Source: Thuidium tamariscinum (taxonomy: Eukaryota > Streptophyta > Bryopsida > Hypnales > Thuidiaceae). From it: a DNA stretch of 64,000 bases. Under the pieces are notes generated by a model that worked only from the letters and a program-made list of their open reading frames with translations, was not told where the DNA came from and made no database searches. Positions 31,615 through 42,950 of this stretch are shown in pieces; the first letter of the stretch is position 1, and each line of letters begins with the position of its first letter. The stretch spans positions 4,032,501 through 4,096,500 of the forward strand of contig OZ019759.1 of the NCBI GenBank assembly GCA_947034885.2, given 5' to 3'. The position numbers and the translations under genes were made by a program.

Positions 31615-32797
31615 TGTCGTACGCATAGTCTAACCAAAAGTACCATTATATACAAACATGTGGTAAAATGACACGAAATATCGTCCCAAGAGATTCCAGA
31701 TGTTACTATAAGCTATGTTTTCTAATTTCTTGCTTTTTTCCCCCAAAACTACCTAATTTTCTGGGTCGTACCTCTTTTCTGGATTCTATTCCAGATCCAT
31801 TTCTTTCCAAATTTTGGTTCTTTCCTTCCAAATAATGGTTTTATATGCCTCTGTTTTATCATTAGAGGGTCCTCTCTTGATCTTTAGAGGAGTAGGGACT
31901 TACCATTCATAAACCTCACACTCTCATCTCTCACAAAATAAACAAAACACCCAAGTAATCCAGGTATTACAGTAAGGAAGGAATATCCGGATCCTCACAA
32001 CTTCCTGGATGGCCTGTACCAAACAGCAAGACACTCAGGACTACATTCACTCCCCTTTACTACAACGATAGATCCAAAGACAACCATTTCCAAAAGGACA
32101 TACTTCCCTAGTTCCGTAGATCGATCAAGTAGTTGGCAAACCTTCCAATGGACAAAAAATTTCCTCTGGCAACTACTTAACTTTGCACATAATCACACTA
32201 GGATTCCAGAACATCTTCCATGCCACTCTTGGGCTTTCCACCGAATCACCGTTCCAACAATTTAAAGGCACCACACGCAAACTCACGATTTAGATCTCAA
32301 GTTCTAGAAATTGATCTCTTAGTTCAGTCTCAATTGCCTAAGCATCTGGATTCCTCTTTACCTGTTCTTCTCACCTCTCAATACACCTAAGCAACAAACT
32401 AATACAATCTGGACACAAAGTCGAAGCCAGAATGTCCACTAGTGGCTCATATTAAAGAAGGGAATAAAAAACAAAGTCAATGCCCCAAAAGCCAAAAAGG
32501 CACCCATGGAAATCAGGGCAACCAAACAATGAACACCCTGAGATATCTGGAAAGTTCACAACGAGTTATCCCTAAAAATCTAAAATTGGGCCCCACAAAT
32601 GAGAAACTTGTCCCAGAAGTGGCCGTAACAAAAATTCAAATTCTAACTACTCAACTCTACTTTCACTGCTTCTTTGAGCTGGTGGCCACCAACAGAACTG
32701 AGAGTCTTCGGGCTACAGGTTTAGTGGATGGAGTTGTCTTCATTGTCGACCATATTGCCCGTTTGGGAATCAGCTGGGGTGGAATGGGAGCACCTCT
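31615..32797 (+). mobile_element. Truncated TGTC element, terminal non-coding region
   Basis: Begins TGTCGTACGCATAGTC, matching the left ends at 34868 and 45991. It continues with the shared ATGACACGAAATATCGTCCCA block and the same leader anchors. It is more diverged than the two full copies and lacks their reading frames. It is cut at 32797 by the left terminus of composite element 2. Its remainder would be expected beyond that element, outside the window. Confidence 0.8.
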
Positions 32798-35700
32798 AAG
32801 GCTTTATTTGTTAAAATGAGACAAATTGTAGTCTCATTTTAACAACTTTCTATTTTAAGGCCAAAAAAGCTTTCATTAAATTGAGACTTCTCATTAAATT
32901 GAGGCTCAAGAATGCCAAGAATTACACTTTATTATTATTTTTTATTTCTATAAGTGGTAAATATCTACTATGAACATCTATATTTCTTCTTTTCATTACT
33001 TTATAAGTAAACAAAATAATTCAAAACATTTTCAAGTTTAATGTTGCTTTTAACGGAGACTTCTATTTCTTACAATACATGTGAAGTTTGATGATATCAC
33101 ACTTTGACTCCTAAAACTTGTCACATGCTACTTCATGCAAAAAAAGATTTTCTACATACAATTTTGAGATACAAGGGTAAAAAAAAATATATTTACTATT
33201 AATAGAAATCAATATTTAATACATAGCCACCATATTGTAATGAAGGACATATCTGTATCTAGTACTATATATGTATGCAAATATCATTCTCATAATCTAT
33301 AACTAGAATAGAAAAAAAAATCTAGTATTTGAAATACAACAACAAAAATTTACCACTACAATTATAAAATATTCATTCTTCTTCCATTGACTCATTCTCC
33401 CCATTGTTGTGTTCATCAATTGCAAAGGTTGCCAATGATGCCTTAATAATGCCAATTTTTTTAAATTTGGAATCAATACTTTTGGTTTTTTAGTGTTCTC
33501 TCAGAAATAAGGCTTCCAAGCCGTTAGGATACAACCCGTACTTGACCATGTTGGCTTGATCACAGTATCTTCACGCCACACTTTTCCTTGTTTCATATCC
33601 CATCCCTCATATGTATCCATATTAATGTGCCGATTTCAGGCAAGTGTCCAATATTGAATTTTGATCATATGCATATGTCCTAAATCTAGACTTGGAGCTG
33701 TAATGGCCCTAGCAAGACAAAATGGTTTAGGGTCACCATCAGCAAGGCGCATTGCAATAAAAGAACCTTCATGTGTATCAACGTTAATACAGAATGAAGG
33801 ACGTAGAGAATCACGTCTACGTCCAACAAACGGCACATCTTCTGCGTCTTCCTCATGTGATGTGCCATCTCTTTGCATTCCATCTGTCTCATCAGGGGCA
33901 ATCCTAGAAGCTGGTCAAAATCCATCAAGTAATGCTTCACGCACTTGAAGAGGTCCATCAAGAGCTGCTTGAATACCCTTCCAATAATCTTCCAAGGAAC
34001 CATTTTTCCGCCTGAACTCTCTTGTGTAATCGTCATTTTCCATTTTCTTCCAATGCGTAACAAAACCATTCAATCCCTTCTTTACGTGTTCAAGATCCTT
34101 CATCTTTTCTAAAACAAGAGATCAAGGATTTCCACTCGGCACTATGGAAAGCCCATCTTTAGTCTCAAACCACAACCTAATTCCCTTGCCATCCTATGGC
34201 AACCACTTTGGATCGTTATACAAATTTTTATACTCCATTAAAGGCCATCCATTTGAATCTATGAAAAACTTGAATTGTTGGGCTTTTGAATGCCCACCTA
34301 AAAAATCCCTTCTAGTGCCTAAGTATCCCTATACAAATGCTTTGAAGTCAGGAACTTCCTCAATGAAATGAAGAATCATTGGGTCTGTTTCACAATCCAT
34401 AAAGGATTTTATGAGCCTTGGAAGTATTGGATAGCTACCTGTCTTCAATTTCAAGCTCCAACAACCCAAAAGAGAAGCAGTGTTTTTGTAAGTGTGTCCT
34501 ACAATGAGGAAGTTGATGTACACCTCACAAAAAATGCCTTTGCACACAAGCAAAGAGCAAAAAGCAAAAACATATCAATTCTTGGTGTCCCCTGAAGCAT
34601 TATCTAATTGCAATATTAGCACTGGTGGAAGAGGTTTAGCCCAAAGTGGTTCTTCTAGAGGTGGAAGAAGGGAGTCCAAGCAAGATTTTGCTCCATTCAA
34701 AAGCTCCTTTGTCAAAGTGGATCGGTTATCTTCTATTGAGAATAACTTGCATGATGAATTCTTTGGCGCTCCTTCCAAATTACACAACAACCTTGCAATT
34801 GATCCAATGGTATGATTTGAATTTGTTGGATAAATGCTCAATCCATACTGTACATATCACACGTCACTGTCGTACGCGCAGTCTAGCAGAAAGCACCTTT
34901 ATCACACCCAAACGTGATAATATGACACGGAATATCGTCCCAGGAGATTCCAGATGTTACTAATAGTTGCGTTTTCCGGTTTCTAGGTTTCCCGGCTCAA
35001 AACACCCAAATTACTACTCTTAATCCGGAAAACCAACTTATCTTCCGGAACTCTTTTTCTGGATCCGTCGTTTCTTTTTGAATCCGTCTCTTAACTATGA
35101 CCGGATTCCTTTCTCGGATCCGGATTTCACCTTCACCCGAATCCGTCTCAATCCGGAATCCGGTTCCGTCACTCAATAATCGGTTTTTGATACCCCTGTT
35201 TTACCCTCAAGGAGTCCTCTCTTGATCTTTAGAGGGGTAGGGACTTACCACTCGTAAACCTCACGCTCTCTCCTCTCAAACAAAACACACGAAAACACCC
35301 AAAATATATCCGGTGTTGTATTAGGGCCGGATTCGGATCCTCACAACTTCCCGGATAACTCTAGGCCAATCCGGTTAGCAGGTCACTCAGGACTACTTCA
35401 CTTGCCCTTACTACAACGACAGATTCGAAAACCCCTAGACCCGAAAGGACGTATTTTCCTAGTTCTTCGGATCGACTCAGTGGTTGGCAGACCTTCCGAT
35501 GGACGGAACTTTCCTATGGCGGCTGCTTAACTCCGCACGGATCCGCCCCTGCGGTTCCGGAACCTCCTCCTCGTCACTCCTGGACTCACACTGGATCACC
35601 GTTCCAGTGAATTAAAGGCTCCATGCTCAAACTCACGATTCAAGATCCTAACTCTCGGAAGTTGGTCACTCAGTTCGGATTTCAAGTGTATAAGAATCCG

Positions 35701-36101
35701 GATTCCTCCTCACCCTTCCCTCTTGCCTCTCAACACTTCAACGAACACACCCAGAAAAGACTCAAACACAAGTCAGAGCTAGAATGTCCATCCGCCGGCT
35801 CAAATTAAAGAAGGGAATGAAAATACAATGGAATATGCACTAGGAGGGAATGATAGGCCAACTAACTTGCCTGCCCCTTAAAAGCTCAAAACAGAATGAA
35901 AGTCAAAGCCTAAAAACAGAAACGGAATGCCAACAAGGCAAAAAGAAAATCCGAAACAACCAATCGGAGCCCAACCGGATTATCCGGAAAGGTCCAACCA
36001 ATTGTTCCTAAAGTTCCGGATCGGGGCCCACATTCAGGAAATCCGTCCAGGAAACTTCCGTCCCAAAACCTCAAAATCCTACCTAACTACTCAACCCTAT
36101 T

Positions 36102-38138
36102 CTACTTACGCGCCCGCTTCGATGTCGTGCCCACAGGCGGAACTGAACTCTTCCGCGTTGCTACCTTGGGAGGGGGAGCCTTCTTGGTGGCAGATCGGGT
36201 CTGCCTCTTCTGAATCGGAATCAGTGGTGTTCCGCTATCTTCCGTCGAAGTCTCCTCCGAATCCGCCTCGGAGCTTTCCGAATGCTCCACTCCTTGGAAT
36301 CCGCCCTGCTCCCTAACTTCATCACGGATGATGAGGGGCGGATTGTCTTCCCTTTCCGAGTCATCCAAGATGACTGTCTTGCTGCGCGGATCTTTGCCCA
36401 GAACTCTGTCTGGCTCGTTCATGTGGGCGAACTTCTCCGGATTCTCCCTGGCCGGATTCACTAGGGCCTTCATCCGGATCTCTAGGTCAAGCCGTGGTGA
36501 TGCCCTCTTCTCTTGTGGTTCCGTAGGTGTGTTGGACGGTCCGGCCGCATTCAGATCCGATCCGAGCTCGCCGAGGTTCTTCACGACCGGCGAGTTTCCG
36601 AGTAGCTTCTGATCCGTCGACATCCGTCCTTGCGCTCCGGGGCTGAAGTCCGTATAAACCTGCTGGTTGAGCAAGCTCGACAGTCCTTCCCCCAACTCCG
36701 GATTGAGAGCCCCAATTAAGGCCCTCATCTCCTTCAGTACCCCTTCCATCTTGGCCTAGTAATCCACCAAGATGGTGATGACTTTCGATCCGGTGACGTG
36801 CCCTTCCGTCATCAGCCGGGCGGAAAACAGTTTCGCCCTCATCACTGTGTCCGCCGGCTGGGCCACCAACTCTTGTAGGTTCTGAACCAAGGAGGTGGCC
36901 TCGACGATCTTTCCGTTGGCGACACTGAGATCACCCTCCAGGTAATTCACCGTGCTCTGGAGCCCATTCCGCTCCTCTTCCGCCTTCCGCCGTCCCTCCT
37001 CAACTACCCGGGCCAGATCTTTCGCCTGTCGGGTCCGATCCGTCTAGTTCCGGGCTTCGTCCTCCCACTTCCGGATCTCCTCGTCCTTCTTCCGCAACAC
37101 CTCTTGAGTCGGAAGACGGTCGAGGATTTCCGGAATATCTTCGATCTTCACCGCGCCCAGCTTCGTGACGATCTACTCGAGTATCGCCTCATGCTGGTTG
37201 TTGTCCGCGTGTGCCATCATGCCGTGACGGATGATGGTGTCGAAGTGGTTCCGCTTCTTCTTCCCTAAGGTCGATCCGAGTGGATCCGGGTCTAGGTGTC
37301 CCCTCTTATCCGGTGTCGTGGATTTCTTCCGTTCCGCCTTCCGTTCCGGCTGGCTGGCCGGCTTCTGCTCTTCCGGGTCCTCGTCCATCCGCTCGTCCTC
37401 TGGGTCCTCCGGCTCCTTCTCCAACTCATCCGTCAAGCTGTACTTGAGGATCTGAATTCCCGTCTCATAGCGGAGGAGTTCCGGGCCACTCAGTACATCA
37501 TTGTGGTGGTACAGGTGGAAGAGATAGGCGCTGATGGTGCTGGTCTTCTCCCGTCCCACATGCTCGGCTAGCCGATTAACTACCCACTGGAGGACTAGGC
37601 TCCAGTTGACTATCCGCTTCTCAAAACACCCGAAGATGGTGTTTGCTACCGTCACCGTGACACGGGTAGGCTTTTCCGGGTAGAGGATGGGAATCAGGAA
37701 TTCCAACATCCGTCTGTGCTGGTCGTTCGTGCAATCCGGAACTAAATATCCGTCCTTAGGGTGGGGCGGATTCCGAAACTTGTTAACACCGAACTTATCC
37801 GTCCGGGGAGCCAGTCCTGATCCAGTTTTATCAAAACCGTATACTTCCGCCCAGGTATCCGGCGACCAGGCACTCGGTCTACCCCTCACTGTGAGTTGGT
37901 ACTGATTTGGAACTCCCGAGAGGATTTCCTGCACCATCTCATCACTCTTTACACTCCATGGGCGCTTAATCAACCCGTGACATCCTAGAAAGACTAAGTC
38001 ATCCTCTAACTCCTTCCGATGCTGCGGATCGGAAGGGATGACTGGCGAAATCGCCTTGGCAGTCACTACCGTCCGTTTCGGATTGGAGGAACTCGCCATC
38101 TCTCCGCCCGAGTCGGAACTTGTCGGTGCGGTCGGCAC
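36102..38138 (-). pseudogene. TGTC-element protein, copy 1 (three TAG stops, all at Gln positions)
   Basis: About 678 codons from ATG 38138. It has a globular region of about 220 residues with HPKDGY.VPDCTN, EFLIPILYPEKPTRVT, VANTIFGC and YLFHLYHH. An acidic/basic disordered stretch, a coiled coil, and a C-terminus ending in a basic TRSATKKAPPPK and KRARK follow. It lacks polymerase or nuclease motifs. The layout vaguely recalls plant retroelement-associated proteins with a conserved N-domain and coiled coil, but I cannot name the family. TAGs at 37173, 37044 and 36756 all replace CAG codons that copy 2 retains (AILEQIV, ARNQTD, VDYQAK). Otherwise the frame is intact. A nuclear or nucleic-acid-binding role is only suggested by the basic tail. 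Confidence 0.6.
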
Positions 38139-38273
38139 CGACCTTGAACTAAACCCGGAATCGATCTCTACTGCTCACCACTCTTTCTCTCTCTATACGC
38201 ACTCCAAAACCTGCACACAAGCCGTACCTCGATTTGCCAAATCGAAAAGGAAAAATGAAATGGAGAGGAGGGG

Positions 38274-38281
38274 TTTATATA
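38274..38281 (-). promoter_or_regulatory. TATA box of TGTC-element gene, copy 1
   Basis: TATATAAA on the minus strand, about 135 bp before the ATG at 38138. It is conserved with copy 2 (49392-49399) in a GC-richer promoter. Confidence 0.6.
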
Positions 38282-40099
38282 CCAGTCGGTACCCTACGTT
38301 CCCAGTTCCCCTCGGAACGGCGCGACGTTCCCCGGCCGTTACGCTAGTTTCCGTAGGTCGGCGGCGTAGACCCGTAGGTGCCGACCATCCGGAACTGGCT
38401 CGGATCCGTCCCTAAGTAGACCGGATCCGTCTTCGACAATGTCGGATTCGTCCTTAGCAAGTTCCGTCTTCCGGAAAGTTCCGTTCCGGATACTGAGGAA
38501 TCCGAATCCGGAAACTTATGCCCATAGTCCGGAAATTCTCCTTGGTCAATCCGGTTCAGGCGGATCCCAATGGAAGAAGACCCTAATTGCCTTCTTTTCC
38601 CCATATCTAACCCTAAAATTTTGAAAAATTGAGCTACTCTATATACTATCTTCCTATTTTACTTACATGATATTTCCGGACTGTGACAGTCACCATGGCC
38701 ATGAGCAATCATACCTGTAATTGCCACAGGCATTTTCATGAAGGATTCAAGTACTTTTGTCTTATGAGAGAAGTGTGAAGAAACTGTCTGTGAATGATCC
38801 ATCTTATCATAAATGATGCAGAACATCTTCTTAGGGTGTTTCGTGGAAGTGCAACAATTAGAGTAATAGTATTCCCTATGAGCCTCTTGTCCTTCATTAT
38901 AGGTCTTATAAAGATTAGTCCACTTCAATTTTGACTTGGCACCCACACAAGCTTTTCTTAGTTGCTTGTAGGTATCACAAACGCCACATCTAGCAAAGGT
39001 GTCTCTATGAGCCTTTGCAGCATATTCAGGAAAAGAAGCACAATGAATGTTGCTCAAACCACTAGAAGATATTAGGGGCAAATTCAGCATTGCATTGGAA
39101 GCATTGATTTCCTCTAATTGATCACTCCAACGAAACGAGGACGGCAGAACCATTACGGTCACTTTCTCCCTCGACTCAAGTGTCCTAGTCTTGTGTGGCA
39201 TGTGATTAGCATCCGATTCAATAAATGTCCAAAGTGTGGCAGTAGCTTAAATATTATGCTTGCAAGGCTTCTTGGTTACCAAATTTCTATGAACCTTGGC
39301 TTGCTCCCTACTTTTGGCTTTTCCTTTGTACCTATAGAATGTACATTTTGCAATCCCATGAATAATCCACCAAGTAGTGGGGCACACTTATCTATCTTTC
39401 AACGTTATCCACTCTTTGCCTCTATCGTCTTTGTGGATTTGCCAATGTACCTCTAGAAATATCTTTTTACAAGCCTTGAAGTCATTCCCTCCATACAATT
39501 CAATTCGCATTGCTTGAATTTAGACACGCGGAAAAGGCTGCAAACAATTCTTTTCACAACATGTTTTTGTGGAAATTGTTGTGATTGATTCCATAGTCAA
39601 GAGAATTTCTTTTTTGGAAGGGATCTCACGATCAACTCTTTCACGAGTTGTTTCATATGATCGAACCCCCTTACAAGCTCTTCTATTTGAGGGGTTCATG
39701 GCCATATTGTATATGTGTGTCTGATCATGGTCATACAAACAGACACCGTCATAAAGAAACACTCTCCTGATGTGCCAAGACTGTAGTGACCACATGTTTT
39801 TAGAAGAAAAGAGCTCCTCGTTCAAAGACTGTGCAATTTGAATGGCAACTTGGTTGTCACCAAGAGACTTTCCATCATGGTCAACAACCAACCCAAAAAC
39901 AACGTTTTGACAAATTCATTTGGAAACATCCCCCCCGTCATTATTTCGGAGAGTAATGGACTGTGAGATTCATTTTGTACAAGGAATCTTCTCACACATT
40001 TAAACATCTTGTGTAAAAGTAAAGACTGGATTTGCAAATTTGTTAGGTCCACGAAAATCCATTTTGCCAATTGCAAGTCAAACAATCAGAAGACTTATC

Positions 40100-40945
40100 A
40101 CTGTTTTGACGATAACCAGTACTTCCACAAAATCACAGTAAGCCAAAAACATTTATTCATTAGAGACTTTTTGATCCTTATGAAACACTAAATGTATGCT
40201 CAATTAACACACTCCAATCTCAAAACATAAAAGAAGCAACGATTTTCTATCAGATGAGAAGAGGAAGTCATCACCACCAAGAATGTAGGTGTCACCAAAT
40301 GGACGATAAAACAAGGACGTCAATCATCACCATGTCCATCACAAACAACAAGGGTATATGATTTCTCCGTGTTGATTATGAGGATACTTAGAATGCATTT
40401 ATCACCAAGTTGATGGTACATAGATGAGAGAATTTGAACACCTTAGTCCAACTTGGTTACTATAAATTTAATGAAAAGACATCCAAATATAAAACACTTT
40501 GACTCCTGTATAAGTTCAAGCGAAAGAGTATCATCGACTTGCTGATACTTTGTCAATCCTTCAATCAGAATAATTTTGTACGTAACTTGTTCTACTACAA
40601 ATTGTTACATCCATGTAATCAAGAATTAGCATGAGTATGCTTCATACTAGAGTTAGTCTTCAGTAATTGAAGGATCTGGGCCAACAAAAAATAATCTAGT
40701 ATGATTTCTGTATAGTAGTTATCTTCGACTCGACGATGATCATTCCACACAACACCATACTCAACTTCAATGTTGTCACAAAATCCCGTCATGATTCTCA
40801 CTCCAAAAACTATATTGTATTAGTCCAAATGAACATAATTAGAGTTCGACAAATAGTAACTTAATAGTGGGAAAGGTATCATCAATCCGACAATAACAAT
40901 GATCACTCAAGCAAAATGCATGAGTACATATTTTCCTCAAGTTAA
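40100..40945 (-). repeat. Decayed type-II palindromes in the second transposase leader
   Basis: About seven TATC-type palindromes upstream of start 40062. Examples are 40529-40547 (TATCATCGACTTGCTGATA), 40720-40738 (TATCTTCGACTCGACGATG), and weaker ones near 40100, 40300, 40403, 40877 and 40931. Symmetry is clearly poorer than in composite element 1, in line with the greater age of this copy. Confidence 0.7.
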
Positions 40946-41423
40946 TGATACTCAGCTCCCATCATTGACTTCAAATGATTTAAGAGTACATAAATTAATT
41001 TGTACTTAATATTGGGCAAGATGAAGGTAATGATTCGGAATTTACAGCGACGAATTCAGGATCAAGTATGAACTTGAAATCTACAACCGCATTGGATACA
41101 AGTTGCTATTAAATGTAAGACCAAACCTCTCAGGTAGATCTACGACTACAATCTTATAAAAACACACAAAAAACAAAGAACTTCAGAAGAGATCATCTTG
41201 CACTCCGCACTGAAGGCATTACCGATGTCCATGTACCTAGAAAAAACTAAGGACTATGTAAATGTTGTTGACTTAAAACTACTCCATGGTGCACTCAACC
41301 ATTCAATCATGCAGCAAAGGTGATTGCAGTAATGAAGTGGACAACTTGTTTCGCAAGAGCCATAATAAGAAAAGGGATTTTTTGTGCAAGAAAGCTTCCC
41401 TTTGGATTCAAAGTTTACAGTAA

Positions 41424-41435
41424 GGGCGGGAAAAA
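41424..41435 (-). promoter_or_regulatory. E2F-like site upstream of the second transposase copy
   Basis: GGGCGGGAAAAA, identical to 8258-8269 and in the same orientation relative to the transposase gene. Confidence 0.45.
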
Positions 41436-41689
41436 AAAAGCGTTCAACGGATCAAATTTGAATTCCGTTTGGATCTAGAGCCCCTACCTTACATTCATGC
41501 ACCTTGGCTAAAAATACTTCCAATGTTTGGTAATTACTATTGTCAACAAAGGGCCCCTTAATTGTGGTAGACCTATTTTTCTGACACCTTACAATTCTCT
41601 ACTAAAAATGGTATTGTTGACTTCTGGACTTGTAGCTTAGGATTCTCTCAGATTTCTAAAAATTGCCTCAAAGAAGTGCATTCCCAAAG

Positions 41690-41870
41690 CCGTTAAGGGT
41701 GTTATGCTTAAGGTTTTAGGATTTAGGCTTAGGAGTAAGCATAAGGGTCAAGGTTTAAGGTTTAGGGTAGAGTTTGGAGTTTGGGATAAACATTTAGGGT
41801 TTTAGGGTTCAAGTTCTGGGGCTGTGCTTGGAGTTCGAGTTCTAGGTTTATGGGATTTGCATTCAGTATG
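41690..41870 (+). repeat. Degenerate telomere-like tract (TTTAGGG)
   Basis: Loose TTTAGG/TTAGGGTTT words over about 180 bp, next to the E2F-like site, as in composite element 1 but reading TTTAGGG on the plus strand. Confidence 0.6.
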
Positions 41871-42239
41871 AGGTTGTAGAGTACTATCTCGCTAATTAAA
41901 ATGTAAAGACTATAAAGAGGTACAAATTCCTTAGGATTTAGGGGTTAACCAATAAAACCCTAGTGATTGACGAATATGTTGTTTTTAGAACTCTCAAGTG
42001 AAAAAATATTAATTATATTACTCTTTGTATTAGTAGAAATTTGAGAGTATACTTCTTAGACTTTAAATCATTGAAGCATCATTTTATATTTGCTTAGAAT
42101 GTTGAAGAATTTTTTTGAGATAGGAATTCTTCTCTGAAATTGTCCACTCTATCATTGATATTGAGAAATAGGAAAACTCAATTAATTATAGGTATATAAA
42201 GTTCAAATCATCTAATGTCTTTTATGAGACTTATGTCCA

Positions 42240-42950
42240 GAATTTACTAAAAAATTAAGTTAGAGGGTCTTCAAATGCACATGCTCTATTTTTGGAGGAA
42301 AAAAAAAGACAATCCTGTAATTTATTCAAATAAACTTACATGCCTTGCATATCATGAACTGACATTGGAAAAGACCAAAAAAAATGGGTAGGAGTTTCTT
42401 TGCTAGAGAACATGCATGTTTTATTGCCTAGCTTAGTGTAGAGGTCTTCAAATGCACATGCTCTATTATTTGAGGAAAAAAGGACAACTGTGTAATTTAT
42501 TTGAAATAACTTGCATGCCTTCTATGTCATGAAATTGACGTTGGAAATCCCCCCCCCCAAATAGGTAGAAATTGCAATCCTTCAAAACCTGAATTTCCTC
42601 CACGGAAATAGAATTTCACACCATTGAATAGTTACTCTCTAATAAAAAACAGAGAATATGAAGTCTTGTCATTTTTTAGAAAAAAGTCCAATGCCTCTTA
42701 ATATATTTTGAATTTCCCCTATAAAGAAGCCATAAGAAATTTGTAGAAGATAGAATGGCCGTGGTTATGGGTGTTCCATGTCAAAATTAAATTTCATGCT
42801 CTCAAATTGCCTACTTTGTAATGAAAACTACAAACTCAAAACTTGGTAGAAGTTGAAATGCCCTAGAACATAAAAAAATCCATGTCAAAAAAAGGTTAAT
42901 GCTATCAAAGTGGTTGCGTAGTCTCCAATCCAAACTATCAATGTCAAAAT
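42240..42950 (-). repeat. Degenerate relatives of the 177-bp satellite, inverted
   Basis: The word gtcttcaaatgcacatgctctat recurs 176 bp apart (42267 and 42443). TAGAAGTTGAAATGCCCTAGA at about 42847 resembles the reverse complement of the satellite (TAGAAGTTGGAATGGCCCTAGA), with weaker matches at about 42560 and 42740. This is a decayed, opposite-strand version of the 9.7-11.1 kb array at the equivalent place upstream of the transposase. Confidence 0.55.

Larger units (their letters stand above)
34868..38688. mobile_element. TGTC element copy 1 (3821 bp), inserted in the second transposase copy
   Basis: Ends TGTCGTACGC...CTGTGACA, flanked by GTCAC at 34863-34867 and 38689-38693. The two flanks join back into the transposase reading frame. 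Termini show a short imperfect inverted repeat (TGTCG-n6-CAGTC / TGTCACAGTC). There are no direct long terminal repeats inside and no reverse transcriptase or integrase. About 1.2 kb of non-coding sequence is followed by one minus-strand gene with its own TATA box at the right. Confidence 0.9.
33373..40062 (-). pseudogene. Second DDE-type (DUF7869-like) transposase copy, degenerate and interrupted by a TGTC element
   Basis: Aligns along its whole length with 4156-7009. The start region MDFRGPNKFANPVF is near 40062, ESITTISTKTCCEKNC near 39580, and FARCGVCDTYKQL near 38960. AHREYYYSNCCTSTKHPKKM and IIYDKMDHSQT are near 38830-38880. Beyond the insertion come LILQLDNASGDTKN, INFLIVGHTYKNTASLLG and the C-terminal RHINMDTYEGWDMKQG. 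The catalytic GHTHEDID of the sister copy reads GHTYKNTA here, so key residues are lost. Several stops occur (TGA in WTLA-stop-NRHINMD; others in 39.2-40.0 kb). The 5-bp duplication GTCAC flanks the insertion at 34863-38693. It preserves the intact sequence AHREYYYSN, where copy 1 is broken. Confidence 0.75.

Noticed and set aside
37231..37571. Plus-strand frames opposite the TGTC-element gene
   Set aside because: They mirror the minus-strand coding sequence and its composition. Both copies show them only because the minus strand is conserved.
34868..38688. Complete LTR retrotransposon
   Set aside because: Start and end regions share no direct repeat, and there is no reverse transcriptase, RNase H or integrase. 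Solo LTR remains open.
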